This document shows, piece by piece, positions 1 to 10,115 of a DNA stretch of 64,000 bases. This stretch comes from Deltaproteobacteria bacterium (GTDB taxonomy: Bacteria > Myxococcota_A > UBA796 > GCA-2862545). Below the pieces are notes generated by a model that was not told where the DNA came from, did not search any database, and worked only from the letters and a program-made list of their open reading frames with translations. A program made the position numbers and the translations under genes. The stretch is taken from the NCBI GenBank assembly GCA_016938035.1, contig JAFGVK010000047.1:1-64000 (forward strand), given 5' to 3'. How positions within the stretch are numbered: the first letter of the stretch is position 1; each line of letters begins with the position of its first letter.

Positions 1-1
1 C

Positions 2-571
2 CAGGAGGAGGACCGCGACGGGAACGGCAGCTACGGCGACGACGACACCGACGGCGACGGGCTGATGGACTACCGCGATCCCGACGACGATGACGACGGC
101 ATCCCCACCGCCCTGGAGGGCGCCTTCGATGCGGACGGCGATGGCCTTCCCAACCACCTCGACGATGACTCCGATGGCGACACCCACAGCGACGCCGACG
201 AGTGGGCTGGGGCCGCCGACCTCGCCAGCGCCCCTGACACGGACGGCGACGGCACCCCGGACTTCCTCGACGCGGACGATGACGGGGACGGCGTCCCCAC
301 CGCGGAGGAGTCCAACGACGACACGGATGGAGACGGGCTGCCCGACTACCTGGATCCCGACGCGGACGGGGATGGGGTGGTGGACGGGGCGGAGCCCGCG
401 GGGGATGCGGACGGCGACGGCGTGCCCGACAGCCTGGACCGCGCTGGTGACGGCGCCGGGCGCCCGACCCCGCCGGCGAGCAAGGGGCTGGGCTGCGCCG
501 CGATCCCGGTGGGTGGCGCCGGTTGGCTGGGCCTGCTCGCGCTCGGCGTGCTCCGCCGCAGGCGCCGGTAG
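2..571 (+). CDS. Secreted Asp-rich calcium-binding repeat protein, C-terminal part (5' truncated)
   Basis: The reading frame is open from the window edge, so the N-terminus lies outside. The visible 189 residues are mostly DxDGDGxxD loops of the thrombospondin type 3 / calcium-binding kind, spaced by short linkers. The last 28 residues have a Gly-Cys, a hydrophobic segment (GGAGWLGLLALGVL) and five terminal arginines. That is the architecture of MYXO-CTERM sorting tails, known for surface-anchored proteins of Myxococcota. The inferred role is an exported, calcium-stiffened surface or adhesion protein; its partner is unknown. A related protein with a similar tail lies at 60205-61374. Confidence 0.85.
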   Translation, partial: QEEDRDGNGSYGDDDTDGDGLMDYRDPDDDDDGIPTALEGAFDADGDGLPNHLDDDSDGDTHSDADEWAGAADLASAPDTDGDGTPDFLDADDDGDGVPTAEESNDDTDGDGLPDYLDPDADGDGVVDGAEPAGDADGDGVPDSLDRAGDGAGRPTPPASKGLGCAAIPVGGAGWLGLLALGVLRRRRR

Positions 572-1579
572 CTCCGCGCCGCCCGCCCCTGGTCCAGTTG
601 CCTGCGCCAGCCCGCCCGCCTTCAGGGGGCCGGCGCCTGCTCGCCCGCGAGGTCCGAGAACCGGCACGGCCCCTGGGGCCTCGGCCCCGCCGGCCCACGG
701 GTGCCGGATCGCCCAGGACGCCGAGGGCGTTGTTGGCCGCGCGCTGTGTTCGCCTGCGTCCGTCGCGAAGGAGCGTTCGCTTCCCTCCTCCTAGCTCTCG
801 ATGCCCTGGACCTCAGCGCTCCACTCGTGGGGGCTCCAAGGCGCCGCATCCAACCGGTGTTCCAGACAGGAAAGCTCGGTCCGAGCGCGCAAGATCGTGG
901 ACATCCCCGCTCGCCCAAGGCTCGGAATGACCCAGCGCCCGGTTCTGAGCGTGAGGCGTGCGTCGATAACATGGGTTCGTTCTGGATTTCGTCCTGCCGC
1001 GACGCTCCCCGTGCTGCTGAGCCCGAACCGATCGGTCACGATGATCGCGACATCGTTTATAGCGCAGGACCTACGATGTGAATCGACGGCGACCTTGAGC
1101 AGGGGGCGGACGCACGGGCCGGGCCTCGGTGATCGTCTCGCCCATGAACAGGAGCTCGTCGGTGCCACCCTCGGCATGGGCGGGAGCCGAGACGAGCGAG
1201 TCGACGCGGTTGCACCCCCGAGCTCCTCCGCCCCCGCCGGGCGCCGCGCAGTATGGCCCGGTTGGGCGACAGGAGGATCGAGGCCATGGGCCGGAGGTCC
1301 TGCCAGAGGTGGCTGTGTCAGGAGGACCGGTAGACCTGGCCCTCTCACCACAGGAAGGCCCCCGCGGTTCGCAACGGGGATGCGGTGGAGTGATGGGGAA
1401 GGGGCGGAGAGCTCGCTCTGCCGCCCCAGACGGACAGACCCTTGCCCGTGGGTGATGCTCCGGATCGAGCGGGGCCGGTGGAGCGCGCTGGTCCGGGGCG
1501 TGCCCCGCTGTCTCGCGCGGTCGGACCGGTGGAGCACCTGCGCCGCGAAGGCGCCGCGCCGCTCGCCCGGCCCCTGGGG
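572..1579. other. Intergenic region, about 1 kb, no convincing gene
   Basis: Open frames here have no recognisable domain and no good ribosome binding site. Positions 694-1065 carry one copy of an imperfect dispersed repeat, described separately. On the minus strand at about 1071-1290 a short stretch has protein-like composition (for example RVDSLVSAPAHAEGG), but it cannot be joined into a gene; it may be decayed coding sequence. Confidence 0.5.
694..1065 (-). repeat. Dispersed mosaic repeat, copy 1 (modules A and B)
   Basis: Read on the minus strand, 1065 to 858 (module B) matches 48194-48425, and 860 to 694 (module A) matches 54486-54660. By eye the matches are roughly 75-80 percent with small indels, so they are not maintained as a reading frame. 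This copy holds both modules side by side. No transposase is present. Confidence 0.6.
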
Positions 1580-2247
1580 TCACCCCGTCGGGGCGGTGGG
1601 CTCCCCTCGGGGGGGGCGCTGCTGAGTGCAGGCCGCGACGGCCAGGGACACCGCCAGGCTCAGGTTCCCCTCCAGGGTGTGGCCCGAGGACAGGCGCGGC
1701 TTGAGGGAGTGCTCCCCGTCGGGAACCCAGGCGACCTCGACCGAGCCGGGCAGCGAGAGCCCCTCCCAGGTGGACCTGTCCCCCATGGGATCGCGCTCGC
1801 CCTGCAGGATGAGGGTGGGGGTCCGGAGCGCCTGCAGCGTGTCCAGCCGCAGCCTGTCCCGCTGGCCCGCGGGGTGCAGCGGGTAGCCGAACACCACCAG
1901 CGCCTGGGCACTCAGCGCGTCCGCGAGGGTGGCCGCGACCCTCCCGCCCATCGACTTGCCGGCGAGCACCAGCTCCCCCGGCGGCACCAGCGCCGCGGCG
2001 AGGCGGAGCGTCTGCTGCAGGGCGGGCAGGGGGTTCGGCCCGGCCCTGACCCCCTCGGTCCGCCGACGGCGCATATAGGGAAATTCAACGCGCAGCACGC
2101 GCAGGCCTCCCGCGGCGAGGCCGGTGGCGACGGCCTCCATGAAGGGGTGGTCCATCGGGGCGCCGGCCCCGTGAGCGAGCACCACCGTCAGGGGCGCGTG
2201 TGTGGGGCCGTCCTCGAGGATCAGCCCCAGGCCATCCACCTCGCGCC

Positions 2248-2251
<4 letters not shown>
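1580..2251 (-). CDS. Alpha/beta hydrolase (KANL3/Tex30 or dienelactone-hydrolase-like)
   Basis: This is a 223-aa cytoplasmic serine hydrolase; the substrate is unknown. An HGAG oxyanion stretch lies at about 27-30, the nucleophile elbow GKSMGG has Ser100, and candidates for the remaining triad are Asp154 (GERDPMG) and His181 (DGEHS). The length and the HGAGAPMDHPFM signature fit the small KANL3/Tex30-like alpha/beta hydrolases. The GTG start at 2251 overlaps the TGA of the upstream aldehyde dehydrogenase (GTGA), so the two are translationally coupled. A shared role in clearing esters or aldehydes is only inference. Confidence 0.8.
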
Positions 2252-3669
<1,418 letters not shown>

Positions 3670-4166
3670 GGGCTCTCCTGTGTGGGTAGGACAGACTACC
3701 GCGCCGCGGTGGGAGGGGGGAGGGGGGACCCACCCTCGGATCGACGTGCTGGCGCCGAGGGGCTGACCGCCAGGCTCCACGGCGGGGCCGCTGGACCCTG
3801 GGCGCGGCCCCCGTCGATCCCCTCGCAGGGCTCCGGTGCGCGGCGCCTCGCAGGGGGTGCGTTCGCGGGGCGATCCGCCCAGGGCCTCGGTGTCCCTCAG
3901 TCCTGCGGGGCGGCACGGGTCCATCCGCCGGACCGTCTCAAAGGAGGCGCTTCATTCTCCTACAGGAACCATCGGAGGAAGCTGCTGGTCGAATCATCCA
4001 GACTGTAGACAGGCGCCGAGTCAGCTTTGCTGATCGGCGTGTGGCAGCCGTTCCCTGGGGAGGACGCGTGCTCTGGCGCGCGACGAGCGTAGGAACAAGG
4101 ACACGCGTCGAGAGGCCAGCGGATCGGTGCCTGCGGTCCGACGGGGCTGGGCCCCTGACGCGAGCG
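3670..4166. other. Intergenic region, no gene seen
   Basis: This stretch lies between the start of the aldehyde dehydrogenase gene and the stop of the TerB-J gene. It must hold the ALDH promoter and the 3' end of the TerB-J transcript. I see no convincing promoter hexamers, repeat or terminator with a U-tract. Confidence 0.4.
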
Positions 4167-5180
4167 CTAGCCACCCAGGGCGCCCTTCAGCTCAGCGTAG
4201 GCGTGGTTGATCGCCTTCACCTTCTCGTTGGCGAAGTCCTGGAAGCCGCGCGCCAGGTGCTGCACCGTGTCGGGGTGGTAGTCCCGCACCAGGCGGCGCC
4301 ATGCCCTCTTCACCTCGGCCAGCTGCGCCCCGGGCTCCAGCTCCAGCTCGGCGTAGTAGGGGCGCAGCCGCTCCTCTCCGAAGCGGAGGTGGTCGTGTAC
4401 CCCCAGCAGGCCGAGCAGCTCGGCGATAAAGGCGTCGCCTCGCTCGGTGATGGGGCCCCGCGACCTCGCGGCGCGGTAGAGCAGCTCGACGAACAGCGCG
4501 TGCTCTGCGTGGGGGAGCACCGCTCGCAGCACCTCGGCGAGGGTCGCGGGGGTGTGCTGGGCCCTGTTGGCTACCTTGAGCACCCTCCGCAGCGCGTGAT
4601 CGCCCAATTCGTCGAGCTCGAAGTGGGTGATGAGCGCCTCGCGGATCACCCCCACCGACTCGCGCGCCAGGGGACCGTCCGCCCTACAGACCGCGATCAG
4701 GGCGTGGGCGGTCACCGAGAGCAGGTCGGGGCTGCGGAGCAGCTCGTCGGGGAGCTCCACCTCGAACCACGCCAGGGCCGCCAGCCCCTCGGGGCCGTGT
4801 ACCGACACCTCCACCGTCATCGGCCCCCCCGCCTCCTCGGGGAAGACCGCGTAGGGCAGGACCATCACGATCTCTTCGGCCAGACCCTGGGCGCTGAGGC
4901 GGAAGGCTGCGCTCACCGCGAGGACCCCGTCGGGGTCCTGGTAGTTGCTGCGCTCGGTCCAGAGATAGTGCTCGCCCCAGCGGAGGCGGAGCACCGCCTG
5001 GTGGTCCTGGCTGGCGCCCCTCGGGGCGGACAGGTCGAAGCTCACCGTCAGGCAGGGGCCAGAGGTGGACACCTCGGAGGTGTCGGTCTCGAACCAGGTG
5101 ATCTCCCCGTGAGGAGGGCGCCACTGATCCCAGACCGCGGCGGGGCGGCTGGAGCCGCTTGTGAGCTGGTACTCGGTCAT
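4167..5180 (-). CDS. TerB-like and C-terminal J-domain co-chaperone (DjlA-like)
   Basis: The 337-aa protein has three parts. Residues 1 to about 145 look like a beta-rich domain of unknown function. About 150-270 is an alpha-helical TerB-like region with two weak repeats (AVCRADGPLARE and AARSRGPITERG). A J domain occupies about 275-333 and includes HPD at 302-304, which stimulates DnaK ATPase activity in this family. The TerB then J order is that of DjlA, but there is no N-terminal membrane anchor, so this should be cytoplasmic. The ATG at 5180 has GGAG just upstream; the longer frame to 5309 has no family support. It is divergent from argS. Confidence 0.75.
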   Translation of the reverse strand: MTEYQLTSGSSRPAAVWDQWRPPHGEITWFETDTSEVSTSGPCLTVSFDLSAPRGASQDHQAVLRLRWGEHYLWTERSNYQDPDGVLAVSAAFRLSAQGLAEEIVMVLPYAVFPEEAGGPMTVEVSVHGPEGLAALAWFEVELPDELLRSPDLLSVTAHALIAVCRADGPLARESVGVIREALITHFELDELGDHALRRVLKVANRAQHTPATLAEVLRAVLPHAEHALFVELLYRAARSRGPITERGDAFIAELLGLLGVHDHLRFGEERLRPYYAELELEPGAQLAEVKRAWRRLVRDYHPDTVQHLARGFQDFANEKVKAINHAYAELKGALGG

Positions 5181-5283
5181 GGGCTCCACTCTAGCCAGCC
5201 GCGGGCTCGGGCGGAAGGCAGGGGTGGCTCGCGGGGGGGGGGTCGGATAGCCGGGGCTCCCCTTTGATCTTGTGGAGCCCCCC

Positions 5284-7005
5284 ATGCAGACCCTCTCCGA
5301 GCACCTCACCGAGCTGATCCGTCAGGCCGCGGTGGCCGCTGGCTACGGCGACAACGACGTCCCCCTGGAGCCCTGCGTCCCCACCGATCCGCGCAACGGG
5401 GACTACCAGTCCAACTACGCCTTCCGGCTCGGCAAGGCGGCCCGCTCCAACCCCAGGGCGGTCGCCGCCGCGATGGTGGAGGCCCTGCCCGCGGATCCCC
5501 TGGTGGCCTCCGCGGAGGTGGCTGGTCCCGGCTTCATCAACCTGCGCCTGCGCGACGAGGCCCTCGCGGCCCACCTCCTGGCGCGGCTCGACGGCGAGGG
5601 CTTCACCCTCAGCCAGCCGGGCGCGGGCAAGACGATGGTGATCGACTTCTCCTCCCCCAACATCGCCAAGCGGATGCACGTCGGCCACCTGCGCTCCACC
5701 ATCATCGGCGACGCCCTGCGGCGGATCTACGCCTCCCTCGGCTGGCGGGTCATCGCCGACAACCACATCGGAGACTGGGGCACGCAATTCGGAAAGCTGA
5801 TGGTCGCCTGGCGTCGCTGGCTCGACCAGGACGCCTTCGACGCGGACGCGGTGGGAGAGCTGCAGCGCCTCTACCAGCTCTTTGGAGCCAAGGCCGAGGA
5901 GGATCCCTCCTTGGAGGACCTGGCGAGGGCCGAGACCGCCAAGCTCCAGAGCGGCGATCCCGAGAACACCGCCCTGTGGCGCCGCTTCGTCGACGCCTCG
6001 CTGGAGGAATTCGACGCGGTGTACGACAGGCTGGGGGTGGTCTTCGACGTGACCCTGGGCGAGTCCCACTATCAGTCCCGCCTCTCGCCCCTGGTCGAGG
6101 GGGTGCTGGCGCAGGGCCTCGCGGAAGAGGACCAGGGCGCGGTGATCATCCGCTTCGGGCCCGAGGACGGCAAGGCGCTGGCGGACACCCTGCTGCTGAT
6201 CCGCAAGTCCGACGGGGCCGCCCTGTACGGCACCACCGACCTCGCCACCGTCGCCTATCGGATGGAGACCTGGCAGCCCGATCTGATCGCCTACGTCACC
6301 GACGTGAGGCAGCGCCTGCACTTCAGCCAGGTCTTCGCCGCCGCGCGCAAGATGGGGATGGCGTTCACGCCGGAGCACGTCTACTTCGGCATGCTCCGCC
6401 TGGCGGGGGGGGCCATCGCCGCGACCCGCTCGGGGGCGGTGCTCAACCTCGTGGACGTGCTCGACACCGCGGTGGAGCGCGCGCGGGGGGTGGTGGACGG
6501 GAAGAGCGGGCACCTCTCCGACCAGGAGCGCGCTGGCATCGCTGAGGCGGTGGGCGTGGGCGCTATCAAATACGCGGACCTCTCCCAGAACCCCCAGTCC
6601 GACATCGTCTTCGACTGGGACAAGATGCTCTCGATGGAGGGCAACACCGCGCCTTACCTGATGTACGCCTACGCGCGCTGCATGAGCATCTTCCGCAAGG
6701 CCGACAGGGACGGATTTGTGCCTGGCGGTATCGCCTTGGAGCACCCCTCGGAGCGCTCGCTTGCGGTGCTCCTCGCGCGCACACCTGAGGTGGTGGAGCG
6801 GGCGGCGGAGCTGTGGCGCCCCAACGTGGTGGCGGACCACCTGTTCGCGGTGGCCAACACCTTCGCGAGCTTCTACCATGACTGTCGCGTCATCGGCGAG
6901 TCCCCCGAGGTGGAGCAGTCCCGCCTGTCGCTGGTCCGCGCCACCGCGGCGGTGCTGGAGCAGGGGATGAAGCTGCTGGGCATCCAGCCCCTCGATCGAA
7001 TGTAG
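5284..7005 (+). CDS. argS: Arginyl-tRNA synthetase
   Basis: This 573-aa class Ia synthetase charges tRNA-Arg. The N-terminal add-1 (Arg-S) domain occupies about 1-95. The HIGH-type motif is HVGH at 132-135, inside NIAKRMHVGHLRS. The KMSKS position is replaced by an AATRSGA stretch, as is normal for many ArgRS, so this is not a defect. The helical DALR anticodon-binding domain forms the C-terminus, with PYLMYAYAR near its start. The ATG at 5284 follows GTGGAG; an upstream in-frame GTG at 5272 lacks a ribosome binding site. It is apparently monocistronic. Confidence 0.96.
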   Translation: MQTLSEHLTELIRQAAVAAGYGDNDVPLEPCVPTDPRNGDYQSNYAFRLGKAARSNPRAVAAAMVEALPADPLVASAEVAGPGFINLRLRDEALAAHLLARLDGEGFTLSQPGAGKTMVIDFSSPNIAKRMHVGHLRSTIIGDALRRIYASLGWRVIADNHIGDWGTQFGKLMVAWRRWLDQDAFDADAVGELQRLYQLFGAKAEEDPSLEDLARAETAKLQSGDPENTALWRRFVDASLEEFDAVYDRLGVVFDVTLGESHYQSRLSPLVEGVLAQGLAEEDQGAVIIRFGPEDGKALADTLLLIRKSDGAALYGTTDLATVAYRMETWQPDLIAYVTDVRQRLHFSQVFAAARKMGMAFTPEHVYFGMLRLAGGAIAATRSGAVLNLVDVLDTAVERARGVVDGKSGHLSDQERAGIAEAVGVGAIKYADLSQNPQSDIVFDWDKMLSMEGNTAPYLMYAYARCMSIFRKADRDGFVPGGIALEHPSERSLAVLLARTPEVVERAAELWRPNVVADHLFAVANTFASFYHDCRVIGESPEVEQSRLSLVRATAAVLEQGMKLLGIQPLDRM

Positions 7006-7106
7006 GGCAGGGGAACCGCCCGCGCCTCCGGGGGTCTGGAGGAGGGGGCGCTGTCCGCGACGCCGCTTTTGCGGGCCCGTCCTAGCGTGTGGGAACGAGG
7101 GGGTTT

Positions 7107-8882
7107 ATGCTGACCGACATGGAGCAGAAGGACACCGACTCATCTCCCGCCCGCGTGCGCCGAATCGGGAGATACCGCATCATTCGACCCCTCTCCAAGG
7201 GGGGCATGGCCCTGGTGTACGAGGGCCGCAGGGAGAGCCTGGCTGGGGTGGCGCCGCGGGTGGCCATCAAGCTCATCCTCCCTGAGCACGCCAACACCGC
7301 CACCTTTCAGGAGCTGTTCATCAACGAGGCCCGCCTGGGCGCCTCGATGCAGCACCAGAACTTGGTCCAGATCCAGGATTTCGATCGGGACGGTGAGCAC
7401 TTCTTCCTGGTGATGGAGTACGTGGAGGGGCTGACCCTGCGGAGGATGATCTCCCTCTGCCACCGCCACGAGCAGCGCATCCCGCTGGAGGTCATCGCGG
7501 AGATCGGGAGGCAGGCCTGTGACGGCCTCCACTACGCCCACCAGGCGGTGGACGAGAAGGGGATGCCGCTAGGGCTGGTCCACCGGGACATCAAGCCCTC
7601 CAACCTGATCCTCAACCCGCAGGGCGTGGTGAAGGTGCTGGACTTCGGCATCTCCAAGGGGGTGCTGCTCCGAGAGCGGAAGGGCTCGGTGAAGGGCACC
7701 TGGGGATATATGGCCCCAGAGCAGGCGGTGGGCGACGAGGTGCTGCCGAGCGCCGACGTCTTCGGCCTCGCGACGGTGCTCTACGAGATCGCTGCGCTCC
7801 GGCCGCTGTTCAAGGGGAAGCGCCCGGAGGAGATCAAGCGCCTGCTGTCCGACGACCACGCGGCGCGGATGGCCGCGCTGCTCGACCCAGCCTACGGCGC
7901 GCTGATCCCGGTGCTGGTCCGGGCGCTGCAGCGCGACCCCAACGCCCGCTTCCCCAGCGCCGCTGCCTTTGGGAGGGCGCTGTCGGCCCTGCTGCCCGAT
8001 CCCATCACCGCCCGGGACGCGGTCACCCGCTTCTATCGGCTGGTGGACGACCTCCGCGAGGGCAAGAGCCCCGGGAGCACTCCGGGGATGGCTCACCCTG
8101 TGGGGTCTAGCGGCGCCAATTCCATCGCCATCACCGAGGGGCGGGATGACGGTCACTCGGTGCTCTGGATCGTGCTCGGCGTGGCCGGCGCGGCGCTGGT
8201 GGTGGTGGGGCTGGTGATCGCGGCGGTGCTGATCGGCGCGGCGCTCCCGCTTGGAGACGCGAGCGAGTCCGAGGTGCCGGCGCTGGCGCCGGTGGGCCTG
8301 GACCCGGAGGACCCGTCCGCGCGCTCCGGTGAGGAGCCGCCTGAGGAGCAGCGCGTGGGCGAGGAGGAGCCATCGGACGAGAATCCTGCTGGCGACGAGG
8401 CATCAGAGGAGGAGTCCTCGGAGGAGGACCCTGCGGACCAGGAGCCCCCGGAGGTCCCCGCGGTGGTTGACGAGCCCACCGTGGCGCGTCCGCCGCCGAT
8501 CCACCGGGGCAGCGCCGGGCCCAGGCCGGTGGAGCCAACCCCTCAGGCGCCCGAGGCCCCCAAGCCAGTGCCCGTGGTGGTTCGGGTGATCGACGAGCCG
8601 ACCGAGGACCCGGAGAGCATCGCGGCGCTGGTCGAGGCGCCGCTCGCCCCCGTGGCCCAGACCGGGATGCTCACCATCTCTGCGACCCAGGCCGCGGAGG
8701 TCTACGTGGACGGGAAGTTCATCCGCAACATCCCGCTGGTGCGACGTGAATTCGACGCGGGGCACCACATCGTGACCATCGTGGCGATGGACGGCAGGCG
8801 CAAATCCTTCGATCTGGAGCTGGTGGCGGGTGAAGAGGTCCGGAAGGTGTGGGATTTCGATCGCGGCGAGTGGAAGCGGTAG
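7107..8882 (+). CDS. Membrane-anchored Ser/Thr protein kinase with PEGA-like C-terminal domain
   Basis: The 591-aa protein has an N-terminal Hanks-type kinase at about 23-310. The ATP-binding Lys is in VAIK (residue 55), the catalytic loop is HRDIKPSN (Asp161), and DFG (179-181) and APE are intact, so it should be active. A single membrane span lies at about 350-377, followed by a long Glu/Pro-rich linker. The C-terminal domain from about 520 (VYVDGKFI) resembles PEGA modules and is predicted to sit outside the membrane. The ATG at 7107 has an AGGGGG just upstream; GTG 7089 and ATG 7119 are alternatives. The phosphatase gene begins at the very next base after its stop. Confidence 0.92.
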   Translation: MLTDMEQKDTDSSPARVRRIGRYRIIRPLSKGGMALVYEGRRESLAGVAPRVAIKLILPEHANTATFQELFINEARLGASMQHQNLVQIQDFDRDGEHFFLVMEYVEGLTLRRMISLCHRHEQRIPLEVIAEIGRQACDGLHYAHQAVDEKGMPLGLVHRDIKPSNLILNPQGVVKVLDFGISKGVLLRERKGSVKGTWGYMAPEQAVGDEVLPSADVFGLATVLYEIAALRPLFKGKRPEEIKRLLSDDHAARMAALLDPAYGALIPVLVRALQRDPNARFPSAAAFGRALSALLPDPITARDAVTRFYRLVDDLREGKSPGSTPGMAHPVGSSGANSIAITEGRDDGHSVLWIVLGVAGAALVVVGLVIAAVLIGAALPLGDASESEVPALAPVGLDPEDPSARSGEEPPEEQRVGEEEPSDENPAGDEASEEESSEEDPADQEPPEVPAVVDEPTVARPPPIHRGSAGPRPVEPTPQAPEAPKPVPVVVRVIDEPTEDPESIAALVEAPLAPVAQTGMLTISATQAAEVYVDGKFIRNIPLVRREFDAGHHIVTIVAMDGRRKSFDLELVAGEEVRKVWDFDRGEWKR

Positions 8883-9362
8883 ATGTCGTTCGAGGATGAC
8901 GAGCCCCTGAAGGTGCTGTTCGTGTGCAGCGGCAACATCTGTCGCTCGCCGATGGCCGAGGGGCTCGCCTCGCACTACGCAGGCATCCGCGCGCGCGACA
9001 TCGAATTTCGCTCGGCGGGGACCCTGCTGCTCCAGGGGCGCCCCGCGGATCGCAAGGCCTGCGCGGTGTGTCAGGAGCTGAGCGTGTCGATCTGGGATCA
9101 CAGGTCACAGGGGGTCAGCCAGGAGCTCGTGGACTGGGCGGACCACATCCTGGTGATGGAGTATCACCACTCCGAGTACATCCGCAGCCACCACCAGGCG
9201 GTGGGGGACAAGCTCAAGATGCTCGGCGCCTTCGGTGGGCTGGGCGAAATTCCTGACCCCACGGGCTTCTGGAAGTTCCGCTACCGCCGGACCCGAGACG
9301 ACCTTCGCCGGTGCGTCGAGAGCTTCATCGACCGGCTCCCCAGGCGCGAGGACGAGGGCTGA
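8883..9362 (+). CDS. Low-molecular-weight protein-tyrosine phosphatase family protein
   Basis: This 159-aa cytoplasmic phosphatase carries the CX5R P-loop as CSGNICRS (Cys15, Arg21) and the general acid in IPDP (Asp125), so it looks catalytically competent. The family includes Wzb/Ptp phosphotyrosine phosphatases and arsenate reductases; the P-loop and length fit the phosphatase branch. The ATG starts immediately after the TAG of the Ser/Thr kinase, so the two form an operon and probably a reversible signalling pair. A U-less 12-bp hairpin follows. Confidence 0.88.
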   Translation: MSFEDDEPLKVLFVCSGNICRSPMAEGLASHYAGIRARDIEFRSAGTLLLQGRPADRKACAVCQELSVSIWDHRSQGVSQELVDWADHILVMEYHHSEYIRSHHQAVGDKLKMLGAFGGLGEIPDPTGFWKFRYRRTRDDLRRCVESFIDRLPRREDEG

Positions 9363-9405
9363 TCGGGCCTGGGGCCCCCGCGGTCCTCAGCGACGCCGCG
9401 GACTT

Positions 9406-9440
9406 CGCGCCCTGCGCCGGTGTGGCCAGCGCAGGGCGCG
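9406..9440. terminator. Perfect 12-bp hairpin between convergent genes
   Basis: The arms CGCGCCCTGCGC and GCGCAGGGCGCG pair perfectly around an 11-nt loop, between the 3' ends of the phosphatase and cyclophilin genes. There is no U-tract on either strand, so it may act as a bidirectional transcript end or a stability hairpin rather than a classic intrinsic terminator. Confidence 0.45.
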
Positions 9441-9517
9441 CCGCCAGCTGGTGGCGTCGCGCGCAATGGGGCGGTCGAGCGGTGCCGCGAGGCACACAGG
9501 ACCGGTCACCCGCTGGC

Positions 9518-10054
9518 TCAGGCGCGGTAGATCTCGACCCGCTCGAGCATGGTCTTTCCGTTCCCGGCGCGGGTGATCTTCGCGATCAGCTCGACGCCAG
9601 CGGTCACCTTGCCAAAGACGGTGTGCTTGCCGTCGAGCCAGGGGGTCGGCACCTCGGTGATGAAGAACTGCGAGCCGTTGGTGCCGGGGCCGGCGTTGGC
9701 CATCGACAGCACACCCGGGACGTCGTGGCGGAGGTTCCGCTTGAACTCGTCGCCGAAGCGCCAGCCAGGGCCGCCGCGACCGGTGCCCTCGGGGCAGCCG
9801 CCCTGGATCATGAAGTCCGGGATCACGCGGTGGAACGCCAGGTTCTGATAGAGGGGCTCCGTGGTCTTCTTGCCGTCTGGGCGCTTCCACTCGACCGCGC
9901 CAGTAGCGAGGGCGACGAAGTTCGCTACCGTGCGGGGGGTGTCCTGCTCGTACAGCACCGCCTCGATGTTGCCGGCGGAGGTGACAAAGCGGGCGCGGAG
10001 CTGCCCCTCGCCGGGGACGCTGACGGGGGGGGCGGGGGTCTCGGGGCTGACCAT
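9518..10054 (-). CDS. Cyclophilin-type peptidyl-prolyl cis-trans isomerase
   Basis: This 178-aa single-domain cyclophilin catalyses proline isomerisation. Recognisable family motifs include [13 protein letters not shown] (catalytic Arg in FHR), [10 protein letters not shown] and [10 protein letters not shown]. There is no signal peptide, so it is likely cytoplasmic and PpiB-like. A ribosome binding site AGGAG lies 6 bases before the ATG. It lies 61 bp downstream of, and in the same direction as, the hybrid histidine kinase, so co-transcription is possible. Confidence 0.93.
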   Translation of the reverse strand: MVSPETPAPPVSVPGEGQLRARFVTSAGNIEAVLYEQDTPRTVANFVALATGAVEWKRPDGKKTTEPLYQNLAFHRVIPDFMIQGGCPEGTGRGGPGWRFGDEFKRNLRHDVPGVLSMANAGPGTNGSQFFITEVPTPWLDGKHTVFGKVTAGVELIAKITRAGNGKTMLERVEIYRA

Positions 10055-10115
10055 GATGACTCCTATCTGGGGTTCCCGTCGACCTTATCCCGACCCGTGG
10101 GGAGGGGCGAGCGGC

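Noticed and set aside
791-1625. Overlapping 250-275 aa frames on both strands
   Set aside because: They lie in the dispersed-repeat region; the repeat copies carry indels relative to each other, so the frames are not conserved.
6361-6440. Missing KMSKS motif in arginyl-tRNA synthetase taken as a defect
   Set aside because: Many ArgRS lack the canonical KMSKS; the TRSGA region is the normal replacement.
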